Notes: a model not told the origin generated them from the letters alone. DNA of 64,000 nucleotides from Cohnella mopanensis (GCF_022352055.1 NZ_JAKRWM010000021.1:94354-158353), one strand, 5' to 3'. Shown: positions 1 through 7,828, counted from the first letter of the stretch. Made by a program: numbers and translations.

Positions 1-884
1 CTTACGTACGGATCGTCGGGAGGAGTGATGGAGACGACTTTGTCTACGAGGATTTGGATGATCTCTATGTTATTGTATACGGTTGTGCCGAGTTTGCCGG
101 TAACGGTTACCCATTCGTCTGTCGCGAGGGTATTCGCTTTGTCGTAGATCGCCATAATTCCGTAAGGGGATGCGTCAGCGGAGCAGCAGTTGACCGAGAA
201 CCGGCTAACGCCGAATTGCGTTGTGCCCATCGCGTTTTCCCGATAAACGAAGCCGTTTAACTCGATTGTTTTACCGATGAAAGCGGATCGATATAAATCA
301 ATCGTCGTTAACGTTTCGATGAATTGTTTGTCTGTGACGCGGATGATGTTCCGGCTCGCCAGTTTTCTGCCGAATTTGGCATAGCTGTCGGTGAATTCAT
401 CCGTAGTTGCGAAGAGGGGGGAGTCGCTCGGCAACTCAACACTAGGCGAACCGGGGCTAGCGGTAGGGAGGCCGGAAGCCGGTTTAACGATCAATTGCGG
501 GCTAAATTGAACGCCTTTGGCCGAGGCAATGCTGCTTCCGAGCATGCCGTCGGGCACAACGAAGCCGATAAGCAACGGGAACGCGAACCAACCGTACAGA
601 AGCAGGCTTTTACCCCATGTCGCAGGCAACTCGTGGTTGCATTCGCATGCTAGATGATCATGTTCCCGGTCGAACCAAGTACGGATAGCGGAGTATAATT
701 GCTGTGCTGCAACGGCATATAATCCCAAAGCCGATAATTTCACGACGAATTGCATGCGGGGGGCGATATATAAATTTAGATCACCCGAGCGGACAAGGTG
801 AACGATGAACATGGCGAAGCCGGCGAGTAGTAACGCTCTCACTAAATAGTGGGCGGACTCGCGGAGTGGGGCAGCGTTATTCAT
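1..884 (-). CDS. TIGR03943/DUF1980 family membrane protein (3' end cut by window edge)
   Basis: The frame is open from an ATG at 884 to the window edge, about 294 codons; the last few residues and the stop lie outside. It has two N-terminal membrane segments, a Cys/His-containing loop (HDHLACECNH), and a third hydrophobic stretch that leads into a VPDGMLGSSIASAKG segment typical of the TIGR03943 (DUF1980) family. A soluble C-terminal domain with a Cys pair (NCC) follows. The start has GAGGTG-like pairing six bases upstream. It begins 15 bp after the stop of the permease gene and is almost certainly co-transcribed with it. The family is commonly encoded beside DUF318 permeases and near zinc-related COG0523 GTPases; its biochemical role is not established. 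Family call is firm, function is inference. Confidence 0.85.
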   Translation of the reverse strand, partial: MNNAAPLRESAHYLVRALLLAGFAMFIVHLVRSGDLNLYIAPRMQFVVKLSALGLYAVAAQQLYSAIRTWFDREHDHLACECNHELPATWGKSLLLYGWFAFPLLIGFVVPDGMLGSSIASAKGVQFSPQLIVKPASGLPTASPGSPSVELPSDSPLFATTDEFTDSYAKFGRKLASRNIIRVTDKQFIETLTTIDLYRSAFIGKTIELNGFVYRENAMGTTQFGVSRFSVNCCSADASPYGIMAIYDKANTLATDEWVTVTGKLGTTVYNNIEIIQILVDKVVSITPPDDPYV

Positions 885-899
885 GGCGGGCACCTCTTT

Positions 900-1940
900 C
901 TACACGATTCCAAGACGATCGAATAAGATCGAACCGAACAGGACGAGCAATGCGATCAATAGGCTGAACTTCAACACGAATTTTTTACGGAATACTGCAA
1001 GCATCATAAGCGTGTTTTTCAAATCGAGCATAGGACCGAACACGAGGAAGGAGAGCAACGCAGCCGGAGGGAACATGTTATTGAAGGATGCGGCGACGAA
1101 TGCGTCCGAAGTTGAACATAGCGACAACGCGTAGGCGAACCCCATCATGAACAGATGGGAGAGCAGCTCGTGGTCCGCGACCGAGGCCAAAGACGCACGA
1201 GTGATTAGAGTTTGCAGAAGAGCTGTGATTAGCGATCCTAGAATTAAATATTTGCCCATATCGAAAAATTCTTCGGCAGCATGAGCGGGCGTATCCGCGA
1301 GCTTCTTTAATACGCTTCCTCCGGTTTCATGTCCGTGATGATGATGGTCATGATGATCATGGTGGTGATCATGTGCGTGAAGATGCTTCTCTGGTTCAGG
1401 CTTCATCGGATCCCGTTTCATGAAATAATATAGGATCATTCCTAAAGTGACAGCTACCGCGAACGCCAAATAAAAACGAGAATAAGCTAAATGCTTATTC
1501 GTCCGGAAAGCGGCGAAGGTCGCCCCGAAGACGACGGGATTAATGATCGGTCCCGCGACGATATAGATGATGCCTATGTACGCGGGAAGCCCTTTACGAA
1601 TAAGCCTGCGCACGATGGGGATCATTCCGCATTCGCATAGCGGCAACACGATGCCGAGCAGGCTACCGAATAACACGCCGGCGATCGGATTTTTGGGAGT
1701 AAGCCTTTGAATGAGTTTGTCCGATACGAAAGATTGCAAAAGCGCGGAAATAAATACGCCGATCAGAAGAAAAGGCAGCGCTTCGAGAATGATGCTTAGA
1801 AATATAATTTTGAAGCTTTGTAGCTTAGCATAGTCAAAGCTCCAATGGGATGCATCTTTGCCGAAAAAAATAAGGGCCAAAAGTGCTGCGCAGCCAACCG
1901 TAGCCGCTCCGGTTGCTAGTCGCATAATTGAACGAGGCAC
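900..1940 (-). CDS. Permease, DUF318/YraQ-like, with His-rich loop
   Basis: A 346-residue polytopic membrane protein starting at GTG 1940 behind AAGGAAGTGAC. It has about eight hydrophobic segments arranged as two halves. The first half carries the family's PLCECGMIPIVRRL motif and the second half a related SLCSTSDAFVAASF motif. Between the halves, near residues 185-205, is a cytoplasmic or surface loop very rich in His and Asp (HAHDHHHDHHDHHHH), a likely divalent-metal binding segment. The DUF318 family includes proposed metal or organic-metal permeases (ArsP relatives). It is first in an operon with the TIGR03943 gene. A Zur-like palindrome overlaps its promoter, so zinc handling is a reasonable inference, but the substrate cannot be read from sequence. 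Confidence 0.85.
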   Translation of the reverse strand: MPRSIMRLATGAATVGCAALLALIFFGKDASHWSFDYAKLQSFKIIFLSIILEALPFLLIGVFISALLQSFVSDKLIQRLTPKNPIAGVLFGSLLGIVLPLCECGMIPIVRRLIRKGLPAYIGIIYIVAGPIINPVVFGATFAAFRTNKHLAYSRFYLAFAVAVTLGMILYYFMKRDPMKPEPEKHLHAHDHHHDHHDHHHHGHETGGSVLKKLADTPAHAAEEFFDMGKYLILGSLITALLQTLITRASLASVADHELLSHLFMMGFAYALSLCSTSDAFVAASFNNMFPPAALLSFLVFGPMLDLKNTLMMLAVFRKKFVLKFSLLIALLVLFGSILFDRLGIV

Positions 1941-1960
1941 GACGTCACTTCCTTGCCTAT

Positions 1961-1983
1961 AAAAAGTAATTATTACGATTATA
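1961..1983 (-). promoter_or_regulatory. Zur-like operator overlapping the permease operon promoter
   Basis: AGTAATTATTACGATT (1965-1980) contains the perfect palindrome GTAAT-T-ATTAC. It matches the Bacillus Zur consensus AAATCGTAATnATTACGATTT at 17 of 20 defined positions. On the minus strand it directly follows and overlaps a TATAAT -10 box (1983-1978), a position suited to repression of the permease operon. Only the motif is seen; Zur binding is inference. Confidence 0.6.
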
Positions 1984-2031
1984 CTAACGTATGCTTGGCC
2001 AGGGGGCTCTCAGAACAAACAAATGATGTGG

Positions 2032-2059
2032 TTGACAAAGCTAACACGAGGGGTATAAT
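2032..2059 (+). promoter_or_regulatory. Sigma-A promoter of the trpS leader
   Basis: A perfect TTGACA (2032-2037) and a perfect TATAAT (2054-2059) are separated by 16 bp. Transcription would start near 2066, just before the T-box stem I. Confidence 0.8.
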
Positions 2060-2082
2060 GATTAACAAATCAAGTATATTCG

Positions 2083-2356
2083 GTGATGAAGAGAACAAGT
2101 ACGCCTGGATGGAGCGCTCCCAGAGAGCCGGTGATTGCTGGAAGCCGGTACGCTTGCCTTGCGGAATGGGTCTTGGAGCCGAGAGCGAAACGACGCACCC
2201 GAGAGGCAGGAAACTTAATCTCGACAGTTCGTCCTATGTTCTCCGACTGTTCCCCGTTACAGGAGCTTAAGGTATTGCGGCTTCGTTCTGCCGCAGTACG
2301 AATAAGGGTGGTACCACGGCTTTCTCGTCCCTTGCGGAGGAAGGCTTTTTTTTGTT
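2083..2356 (+). ncRNA. T-box riboswitch, tRNA-Trp responsive, upstream of trpS
   Basis: The leader begins with the T-box stem I signature (GATGAAGAG then AGTACG), has the distal loop elements (AGAGAGCCGGTG, GCTGGAAGCCGG) and ends with the antitermination T-box AAGGGTGGTACCACGG (2304-2319). A GC-rich terminator with a run of eight T (about 2320-2353) follows. The likely specifier codon is TGG at 2167-2169 in GCGGAATGGGTCTTGGAG, matching the downstream tryptophanyl-tRNA synthetase. Uncharged tRNA-Trp is expected to stabilise the antiterminator and switch on trpS. Exact stem boundaries were not computed. Confidence 0.9.
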
Positions 2357-2386
2357 TTCCAAAAATAAAAAAGGGGTTATCGAACA

Positions 2387-3382
2387 ATGGGCAAACAACG
2401 CGTATTATCCGGAATTCAATCCAGCGGTAAACTGACGCTTGGAAATTACATCGGAGCTATGAAAAATTACGTGGCACTTCAGCACGAACACGACTGTTTC
2501 TATATGATTGCCGATCTGCATGCGATTACGGTGCCGCAGGAGCCGGCCGCGTTACGCGAGCAAAGCGAATCCGTGGCAGCTCTATTCGTAGCGGCTGGAT
2601 TAGATCCAACGCAAGCTGCGATATTCTTGCAATCGCACGTTTCGGCGCACGCTGAGCTCAGCTGGTTGATGACAACGATGACTTATATGGGCGAATTGGA
2701 GCGCATGACTCAATTTAAGGATAAATCCGAGGGGAAAGAAGCGGTCGGTGCCGGTTTATTCTTATATCCGTCGCTGATGGCTGCCGACATTCTTCTCTAC
2801 AATGCGAATCTCGTACCCGTCGGGGACGATCAGAAGCAGCATTTGGAGCTAACTCGCGATTTAGCGGGCCGCTTCAACTATAGATACGGCGAGACATTGG
2901 TCGTACCTGAGCCGTTCATCCCTAAAGTCGGGGCAAGAATCATGTCTTTGGACGATGCTTCGAAAAAAATGAGCAAAAGCAATCCGAACGTGGGAAGCTT
3001 CATCAGTCTTCTCGATTCTCCGGACGAAATTCGCAAAAAAATATCCCGCGCCAAGACGGATCTGGGCCGGGAAATCGTATTCGATGTGCCAAACAAGCCG
3101 GAAATCAGCAACTTGATGACCATTTACGCTCAGTGCTCCGGCCAGACGCTTGAGCAGGTGCAAGCCGCTTACGAGGGACAAGGGTACGGCGCGTTCAAGA
3201 AGGATTTGGCAGAGGTTGTCGTTCAAGCATTGGAGCCACTGCAACAAAAATACGCCGACGTTCGTTCTTCCGGAGAAATCCATCAAATCTTGCGCGACGG
3301 CGCGGAGCGCGCTTCCGCGGTGGCCGAGACTACGCTAAATTCGGTTAAGGAAGCTATGGGCTTCGTTGCTAAAAGCCGTTAA
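2387..3382 (+). CDS. trpS: Tryptophan--tRNA ligase
   Basis: Class I aminoacyl-tRNA synthetase of 331 residues, the usual bacterial TrpRS length, charging tRNA-Trp in the cytosol. The HIGH-equivalent is GNYIG at residues 19-23 inside SSGKLTLGNYIGA, and the KMSKS loop is exact at residues 194-198. The start ATG is preceded by AAAAAGGGG. It lies 30-odd bases after the T-box terminator, so expression depends on tRNA-Trp charging. Nothing unusual is seen in the protein. Confidence 0.97.
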   Translation: MGKQRVLSGIQSSGKLTLGNYIGAMKNYVALQHEHDCFYMIADLHAITVPQEPAALREQSESVAALFVAAGLDPTQAAIFLQSHVSAHAELSWLMTTMTYMGELERMTQFKDKSEGKEAVGAGLFLYPSLMAADILLYNANLVPVGDDQKQHLELTRDLAGRFNYRYGETLVVPEPFIPKVGARIMSLDDASKKMSKSNPNVGSFISLLDSPDEIRKKISRAKTDLGREIVFDVPNKPEISNLMTIYAQCSGQTLEQVQAAYEGQGYGAFKKDLAEVVVQALEPLQQKYADVRSSGEIHQILRDGAERASAVAETTLNSVKEAMGFVAKSR

Positions 3383-3385
3383 GGG

Positions 3386-3565
3386 TTAAGAGTCGGAAAG
3401 TTTCTTTCTTAACCGGGCTTTGACGACGAATCCTAGGCCCGTTACGGCAATCGTAAGCACGCCGAACAAAAGCGCGAGCCAGCCGTTATGGCTGAGAGAG
3501 AATGCGGTCGCGAGCATCAAAACAATGGAAGCCATCGCAAAAAAAAGCGACAAAGATTTACTCAT
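3386..3565 (-). CDS. Small two-TM membrane protein, YlaF/DUF5325-like
   Basis: A 59-residue protein starting at ATG 3565 behind GAGGTGAAATC. An in-frame upstream start (3631) would add 22 residues without a ribosome site and is not preferred. It has two hydrophobic segments (FFAMASIVLMLATAF and LALLFGVLTIAVTGLGFVV) joined by a short SHNGW loop, and a basic C-terminus (KARLRKKL). Length and layout resemble Bacillus YlaF (DUF5325), whose function is unknown. It converges on trpS with only 3 bp between the stops. Confidence 0.7.
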   Translation of the reverse strand: MSKSLSLFFAMASIVLMLATAFSLSHNGWLALLFGVLTIAVTGLGFVVKARLRKKLSDS

Positions 3566-3576
3566 GATTTCACCTC

Positions 3577-3605
3577 GCATATTTTCCTTCGTTTCTAGCA
3601 TACTA
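3577..3605 (+). promoter_or_regulatory. Candidate sigma-G (forespore) promoter for the SASP gene
   Basis: GCATATT (3577-3583) and CATACTA (3599-3605) fit the sigma-G -35 and CATnnTA -10 elements with roughly the right spacing, about 50 bp before the SASP start. The motif is short, so this rests partly on the identity of the gene it precedes. Confidence 0.45.
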
Positions 3606-3654
3606 AGTTGGCAAGCTTGCAAACCAATCATCTAGACGAAGGGAGAATTTACTC

Positions 3655-3858
3655 ATGGCGTCAAGCAACCAATTAGTCGTACCGCAAGCCAAAGCAGCAT
3701 TGCAGAGCATGAAGGTAGAAGCAGCTCAATCTCTAGGTGTACAAATTCCAGCGGATGGATATTACGGCAACGTAACGTCCCGCGAAGCTGGTTCCCTAGG
3801 TGGTTATATCACCAAGAAACTCGTCCAAATGGCTGAGCAACAATTATCCGGTCGCTAA
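3655..3858 (+). CDS. Alpha/beta-type small acid-soluble spore protein
   Basis: A 67-residue SASP that coats and protects spore DNA in the forespore. It has the expected layout: a short N-terminal tail, a first helix (PQAKAALQSMKVEAAQSLGV), and the conserved second part with GNVTSREAGSLGGYITKKLV. The usual germination-protease cleavage region (E-[IV]-A type) is not obvious, because the equivalent N-terminal segment reads AALQSMKVEAAQ. The start ATG has GAAGGGAGA upstream. A terminator follows directly. Expression by sigma-G is expected. Confidence 0.95.
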   Translation: MASSNQLVVPQAKAALQSMKVEAAQSLGVQIPADGYYGNVTSREAGSLGGYITKKLVQMAEQQLSGR

Positions 3859-3879
3859 GGACAACGCGTCCAGCACCGA

Positions 3880-3908
3880 AAGCCCGGGGCTTGCCCTCGG
3901 GCTTTTCA
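3880..3908 (+). terminator. Intrinsic terminator of the SASP gene
   Basis: AAGCCCG (3880-3886) pairs with CGGGCTT (3898-3904), with an inner GGG/CCC stem, and ends in TTTT. Confidence 0.75.
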
Positions 3909-3928
3909 TATTGTGCGCCTACGGGAGG

Positions 3929-3976
3929 ACATACGTCAAGCGGGAAGCCCTCGAAGGGTTCCCGCTTGACGTATGT
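3929..3976. repeat. Long hairpin between SASP and yfhP (possible bidirectional terminator)
   Basis: ACATACGTCAAGCGGGAA (3929-3946) is repeated exactly in inverse orientation at 3959-3976. An inner CCCT/AGGG adds four pairs around a CGA loop with one bulged G. Its right arm ends on the yfhP stop codon. There is no clear T-run, so termination is inferred from position between convergent genes. Confidence 0.7.
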
Positions 3977-4959
3977 TAATAAGTATTCATGCGAAGTCTT
4001 TTCTCCAATCGTTCATCGCTTAGCCATCCGACGTATGATTGTAACGGAGCGTAGGACAAATCCATGAGGACAACGGCCACGAAAGGATACTGCCTTCGAT
4101 AACGATACCTAACGTCGACCCATCTGACCTCGTATCCCCAGGTTTGCGGCTTCACGTGCCCGCAGGGAAACGGAGTGACGCCCAGGAAAGCTTGTACGTC
4201 GGGATGCTGCTTGGAGGCATCGATGGCGGGATGCTCATCGCATTTCATGACGTCGAGCCATTTCAATTTTCCGTGATCCCATTCCCCAACGCCAAACGTG
4301 CAATCGGCGGAAGTTCTGACCAAGTTCCAACGGTACAAGGAAACGGTCGGAAGCAACGTATATCGATCTCCAGGCTGGCTTCCGGGATCCTGTTTCGCTA
4401 TCTGCCGCGATAGCCTGCGATGAACTAGCGTTCTCCAGCCGTAATAGATGCCAAGCAGAATATAGAGGACCGGAAAAATAACCTGAGGCGGCGCGACTCC
4501 CGAAATCCAAAGCAGAATAGCAAGCAGATGCGTGGAGAAAATAAAGGGGTCGAAAATATGGATAATATTCCAAGCGACCCATTGCTTGCTTAACGGGCGA
4601 AACGCCTGTGTTCCATAGGAATTGAATAAATCGGAAAAGACGTGAACGACGACGGCAAGCAATACCCAAAAACCGATGTGCCACCAAGGGATATTATGAA
4701 ATATAAGTGACACGACGGCCGTAATCAATGCGGCCCAACCTAGGATGGCCGGAAAGGAATGGGACAAGCCGCGGTGATTTTTGATATAATCGGCATTGCT
4801 CTTGAATCTGAGTAAACCGTCGAGATCCGGAGCGTTAGATCCTGCTATCGTGCCAATAAGAATGGCGACTGGGCCCAATGAGTGTGAAGTTACTGCGGGA
4901 TCGACCATCGCCAGTCCGCCTAATCCTAAGCCGAACACGAAATGCGTGCCGGTGTCCAT
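3976..4959 (-). CDS. Membrane-bound metal-dependent hydrolase, YfhP/YdjM family
   Basis: A 327-residue protein of the DUF457 family. Conserved metal-ligand candidates sit in the N-terminal half: GTHFVFG, APDLDGL, NHRGLSHSF and a later HVFSDLFNSYGT. About five membrane segments alternate with these motifs, followed by a cytoplasmic or outer C-terminal domain of about 120 residues. Start at ATG 4959 behind GGGGGCTGAAC. The Bacillus homologue YfhP sits near spore and DNA-repair genes. The enzymatic activity of the family is predicted from its metal motifs only. Confidence 0.85.
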   Translation of the reverse strand: MDTGTHFVFGLGLGGLAMVDPAVTSHSLGPVAILIGTIAGSNAPDLDGLLRFKSNADYIKNHRGLSHSFPAILGWAALITAVVSLIFHNIPWWHIGFWVLLAVVVHVFSDLFNSYGTQAFRPLSKQWVAWNIIHIFDPFIFSTHLLAILLWISGVAPPQVIFPVLYILLGIYYGWRTLVHRRLSRQIAKQDPGSQPGDRYTLLPTVSLYRWNLVRTSADCTFGVGEWDHGKLKWLDVMKCDEHPAIDASKQHPDVQAFLGVTPFPCGHVKPQTWGYEVRWVDVRYRYRRQYPFVAVVLMDLSYAPLQSYVGWLSDERLEKRLRMNTY

Positions 4960-5029
4960 TTGTTCAGCCCCCTTTTCGTTTCAGTATGGACGTCTTGCCG
5001 CTAAAATATGAAGAAAAGGGGTGATCGCC

Positions 5030-5314
5030 ATGATCCTCTTCTGTGAATATGTCATACCGGACAACCACCGGGAAGCTTACTTGGCATGGGTCCATGCTGA
5101 TCCGGAGCGTTGGCGGGGAATCGACATTGCCGAGAATACGGGACAAGCGGGAGTATTCGTGGAAATCCAAAGCGTGGAATCGGATGAGGAAGCCGCCGCA
5201 ACAGAAAAGGAACGTCGCGAGGGACGTTCCTGGATAGAGATGGAGCAATGGGTTAAGGGCGGGAAAGCCGGGCTTAGGCTTTGGACGTTCCGTCCGCTAA
5301 TAATTAACGGGTAG
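5030..5314 (+). CDS. Conserved hypothetical protein, small
   Basis: A 94-residue soluble protein. I chose ATG 5030 because AAGGGGTGA lies just upstream; a GTG at 5021 would overlap that site. The composition is acidic with a Glu-rich central helix (EIQSVESDEEAAATEKER), an aromatic N-terminal strand (ILFCEYVIPDNHREAYLAW) and a C-terminal LRLWTFRP strand. The strand-helix pattern resembles a dimeric alpha-beta barrel, but I do not recognise the family. Its last 11 bp overlap the 3' end of gerQ on the opposite strand. Confidence 0.6.
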   Translation: MILFCEYVIPDNHREAYLAWVHADPERWRGIDIAENTGQAGVFVEIQSVESDEEAAATEKERREGRSWIEMEQWVKGGKAGLRLWTFRPLIING

Positions 5315-5816
5315 GCATCGAGCCGAACGGAAGCGTGTAATTGATGGGCTCGTCGAACGTAATATAGTCCAAGTTGAGTGTAAGCAGTAAGTAACGTTTG
5401 CCGGTTACCGGGTCGCTGATAATGATATGGTCTCGGCCGGCCGCTTCCAGAACGCCTTTGAATATTTTGGCATTCCACTCGGAATTGTTCTCGTAGGTCA
5501 TATACAAAGTAGCGACTTTGCCTAAGTTCATGCGAAGAATATTTTCTACATACGACTCTTCTTGAGTGGGCACTCCTGGGAGCGTGGTGGCCCCAGGGTT
5601 AACCGGTATACCACTCATAACGGGCTGCGGTACGTTACCCTGCATCATCGTCATATTAGGCATCATGTTGCCGCCCGGCACGTTCATGGGCATCATGTTG
5701 GAGCTAGGTACGCTCATGGGCATCATGTTGGAGCTAGGTACGCTCATGGGCATCATAGCAGCCCCTTGTACTTGATTTTGCGCATAACCTGGCCAAGGCA
5801 TTTTGTTGTTTAACAT
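5304..5816 (-). CDS. gerQ: Spore coat protein GerQ
   Basis: A 170-residue protein. The C-terminal half (from about residue 87) carries the GerQ core: EESYVENILRMNLGKVATLYMTYENN, then FKGVLEAAGRDHIIISDPVTGKRYLL. In Bacillus, GerQ is a coat protein cross-linked by transglutaminase Tgl and needed to place the cortex-lytic enzyme CwlJ. The N-terminal half is low complexity, rich in Met, Pro and Asn, with three tandem MMPM-V-P-N units of ten residues (about 22-51). The start ATG is behind AAGGAGGATCTAC. A mother-cell sporulation promoter is expected; a CATA element lies about 45 bp upstream. Confidence 0.93.
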   Translation of the reverse strand: MLNNKMPWPGYAQNQVQGAAMMPMSVPSSNMMPMSVPSSNMMPMNVPGGNMMPNMTMMQGNVPQPVMSGIPVNPGATTLPGVPTQEESYVENILRMNLGKVATLYMTYENNSEWNAKIFKGVLEAAGRDHIIISDPVTGKRYLLLTLNLDYITFDEPINYTLPFGSMPTR

Positions 5817-6129
5817 TGTAGATCCTCCTTAAATTAATAAACGGATGGACTATTGGCTTTGATGGCGGCCAAATCGTATGCCGCCCTTCCTAGTTGTCGC
5901 CTATGCCTAACGTTTTGGCATTAGGCGATTGTCGCTATACAGTGTATTTAGGCAGCCCGAATTGTGTGACTATGGATAGAATCGAATTTAAGGGAAGTTC
6001 GCACCTTGTTCACAGGCGGTGGCGATTTGATGAACTCGGAAAGGCGAACGTTGTCAATGCTTGAAGATTTGCGGTATCATGAATCATACGTCAGCTTATG
6101 CCGTTTCGCTTGCATAAAGGAGGAACACC
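5817..6129. other. Intergenic region between divergent gerQ and ctaB
   Basis: It holds a hairpin at 5897-5928 (TCGCCTATGCC against GGCATTAGGCGA, one bulge), which may lie in the gerQ upstream region. On the minus strand an ACA and a GGCATACGATT element about 15 bp apart could be a sigma-K type promoter, but the match is weak. The ctaB promoter is listed separately. No small gene is evident. Confidence 0.5.
6051..6080 (+). promoter_or_regulatory. Candidate sigma-A promoter of ctaB
   Basis: TTGTCA (6051-6056) and TATCAT (6075-6080) with an 18-bp spacer lie 50 bp before the ctaB start. Confidence 0.55.
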
Positions 6130-6996
6130 GTGTTTAAAGATCTTGTGGCATTAACGAAGCCGCGTATTATCCGGTTGAATTTAATCGCGGCTTTCGGCGG
6201 TTACTGGGTCGCGTCTAAGTGGGAATGGGATACGATTTTTAGCTGGTCTTTGCTATGGATGCTTGTCGGATCCGCGTTAACGATGGCTTCCGCTTGCGTT
6301 TTCAATAATTACTTAGATCGCGAACTCGATATGAAAATGGAAAGAACACGCGATCGGGCTCTTCCGCAGAACAGAATGACGCCGCGATTCGTGTTCGGGT
6401 ATGCCGTCCTACTGGGCATCGTAGGGTTAATCGTGCTATTTGCCCTCGTTAACGTGCTATCGGGATGGTTAGGCTTGCTTGGAATGTTCGTTTACGTCGT
6501 GATTTATACGATGTGGCTTAAACGAAGCTCGACCTGGAGTACTTCTATTGGAGGAGTATCCGGTGCCATGCCGCCGGTCATCGGCTATTGCGCGGTTTCG
6601 AATGAAATCGATGCAGGCGCTTGGATTTTGTTTGCTCTCCTGTTCTTGTGGCAACCAGCGCATTTCTGGTCATTGGCTATTAGGCGCAAAGAGGAATACA
6701 GAGCAGCGGGCTTTCCTTTATTACCGGTCGTCAAAGGCGTTACTCGTACCAAATGGCAGATGCTCCCGTATATCTTGCTGCTTATACCGACATCCATATT
6801 GATGTATTACTACGATTACGTTGGGATCTATTTCCTTATCTTATCGGTCGGGGTAGCGGCTGTATGGTTTATCCATGCGCTGTCCGGCTTACGTGCTAAA
6901 GACGATGAAAAGTGGGCGAAAGCCGACTTCATGATCTCGATTAATTATTTGATGATTATGTTTTTAACGATGATATTGAACACGCAAGGAGTGTAA
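6130..6996 (+). CDS. ctaB: Protoheme IX farnesyltransferase (heme O synthase)
   Basis: A 288-residue membrane prenyltransferase of the UbiA superfamily that adds a farnesyl group to protoheme to make heme O for terminal oxidases. The prenyl-diphosphate motif NNYLDRELDMKMERTRDR is at residues 59-76, with Asp63 and Asp67 as Mg ligands. The second region, KRSSTWSTSIGGVSGAMPP, is also conserved. Eight to nine membrane segments are visible. The start is GTG 6130 behind AGGAGGAACACC. It forms a two-gene unit with the SCO gene, 7 bp apart, consistent with cytochrome oxidase assembly. Confidence 0.95.
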   Translation: MFKDLVALTKPRIIRLNLIAAFGGYWVASKWEWDTIFSWSLLWMLVGSALTMASACVFNNYLDRELDMKMERTRDRALPQNRMTPRFVFGYAVLLGIVGLIVLFALVNVLSGWLGLLGMFVYVVIYTMWLKRSSTWSTSIGGVSGAMPPVIGYCAVSNEIDAGAWILFALLFLWQPAHFWSLAIRRKEEYRAAGFPLLPVVKGVTRTKWQMLPYILLLIPTSILMYYYDYVGIYFLILSVGVAAVWFIHALSGLRAKDDEKWAKADFMISINYLMIMFLTMILNTQGV

Positions 6997-7003
6997 ATTC
7001 CGA

Positions 7004-7714
7004 ATGGATCAGCAGAAGGATGAACAATCGCAACATCAAACTAACGAATCGGCTAACCCAAGCGTGGAAATTGCGTACGAGCCGTCGAGGCCGCAAAGTT
7101 CCTGGTTAAAGAGATACGGATTTTCATTGCTTGTGCTTGGGCTTTGCATCGTTCTGGGATATTTCATTCTCATGCAACAGAACAAAAAGGACGAGCTGCC
7201 GATGCAAGGCCAAGGAGAGGAATTCTCCTACACCGACATGAACGGCGAGAACGTGACGTTGTCGGGCACGAACGGCAAAGCGCGACTGCTGTACTTTTTC
7301 TTCGCGAATTGTCCGGACGTATGTCCTCCGACCACATTTCTGATGTCCCAAGTTCAGGATGAATTGATCGAGGACGGAGTTTTCGGCGACAAGGTTGAAT
7401 TCCTGTCGGTTACGATCGATCCGACGCGCGATACGCCGGAAGTGCTGAAGGATTACGCGAAACGCTTCGCTGCGGATCCGAAGGGCTGGAAATTCCTGCG
7501 CGGGGACGAACAAGAGACGGCTGATTTGGCGCGCAAGTATCAAATTCTCGTTACGAAAGACGCTGAAGGGAACTTCGGCCACATGAACCTGATCGTGCTG
7601 CTCGACAAGAACGGGCAAATTCGCGATTGGATTTCGGCCAACGATTATATCGAAGAGGGTGCGGATAATCTAAGCCCTAGCGATATGGCTAAGAAGATTA
7701 AGAGCCTGCTGTAA
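7004..7714 (+). CDS. SCO1/SenC family copper chaperone for cytochrome oxidase
   Basis: A 236-residue membrane-anchored thioredoxin-fold protein. One membrane segment (residues 40-57) follows a 35-residue cytoplasmic tail; the rest is extracellular. Copper ligands are Cys103 and Cys107 in CPDVCPPT, plus His193 in FGHMNL. The conserved TIDPTRDTPEVL is also present. It resembles Bacillus YpmQ, which helps build the CuA centre of cytochrome c oxidase. It is directly downstream of heme O synthase, so a shared role in oxidase assembly is well supported. Confidence 0.93.
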   Translation: MDQQKDEQSQHQTNESANPSVEIAYEPSRPQSSWLKRYGFSLLVLGLCIVLGYFILMQQNKKDELPMQGQGEEFSYTDMNGENVTLSGTNGKARLLYFFFANCPDVCPPTTFLMSQVQDELIEDGVFGDKVEFLSVTIDPTRDTPEVLKDYAKRFAADPKGWKFLRGDEQETADLARKYQILVTKDAEGNFGHMNLIVLLDKNGQIRDWISANDYIEEGADNLSPSDMAKKIKSLL

Positions 7715-7776
7715 TTTGTCATTTCACGGCAATTCTGCGAGACTAGCCCTAATCAATATTCGAACTTGAAGCACGC

Positions 7777-7819
7777 GCCGCTCATCCACCCATTCATGGG
7801 GGGATGCAGCGGCTTTTTT
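7777..7819 (+). terminator. Intrinsic terminator of the ctaB-SCO unit
   Basis: GCCGCTCATCC (7777-7787) pairs with GGATGCAGCGGC (7802-7813) with one bulge, followed by six T. Confidence 0.8.
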
Positions 7820-7828
7820 GTGTCCGCA

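Noticed and set aside
324..653. A 109-codon forward frame near the left edge
   Set aside because: It is antisense to the TIGR03943 gene, whose membrane segments and family motif are clear.
2070..2430. Open frames of 105-115 codons on both strands upstream of trpS
   Set aside because: They lie in the T-box leader and their codons follow RNA structure; no ribosome sites or protein features.
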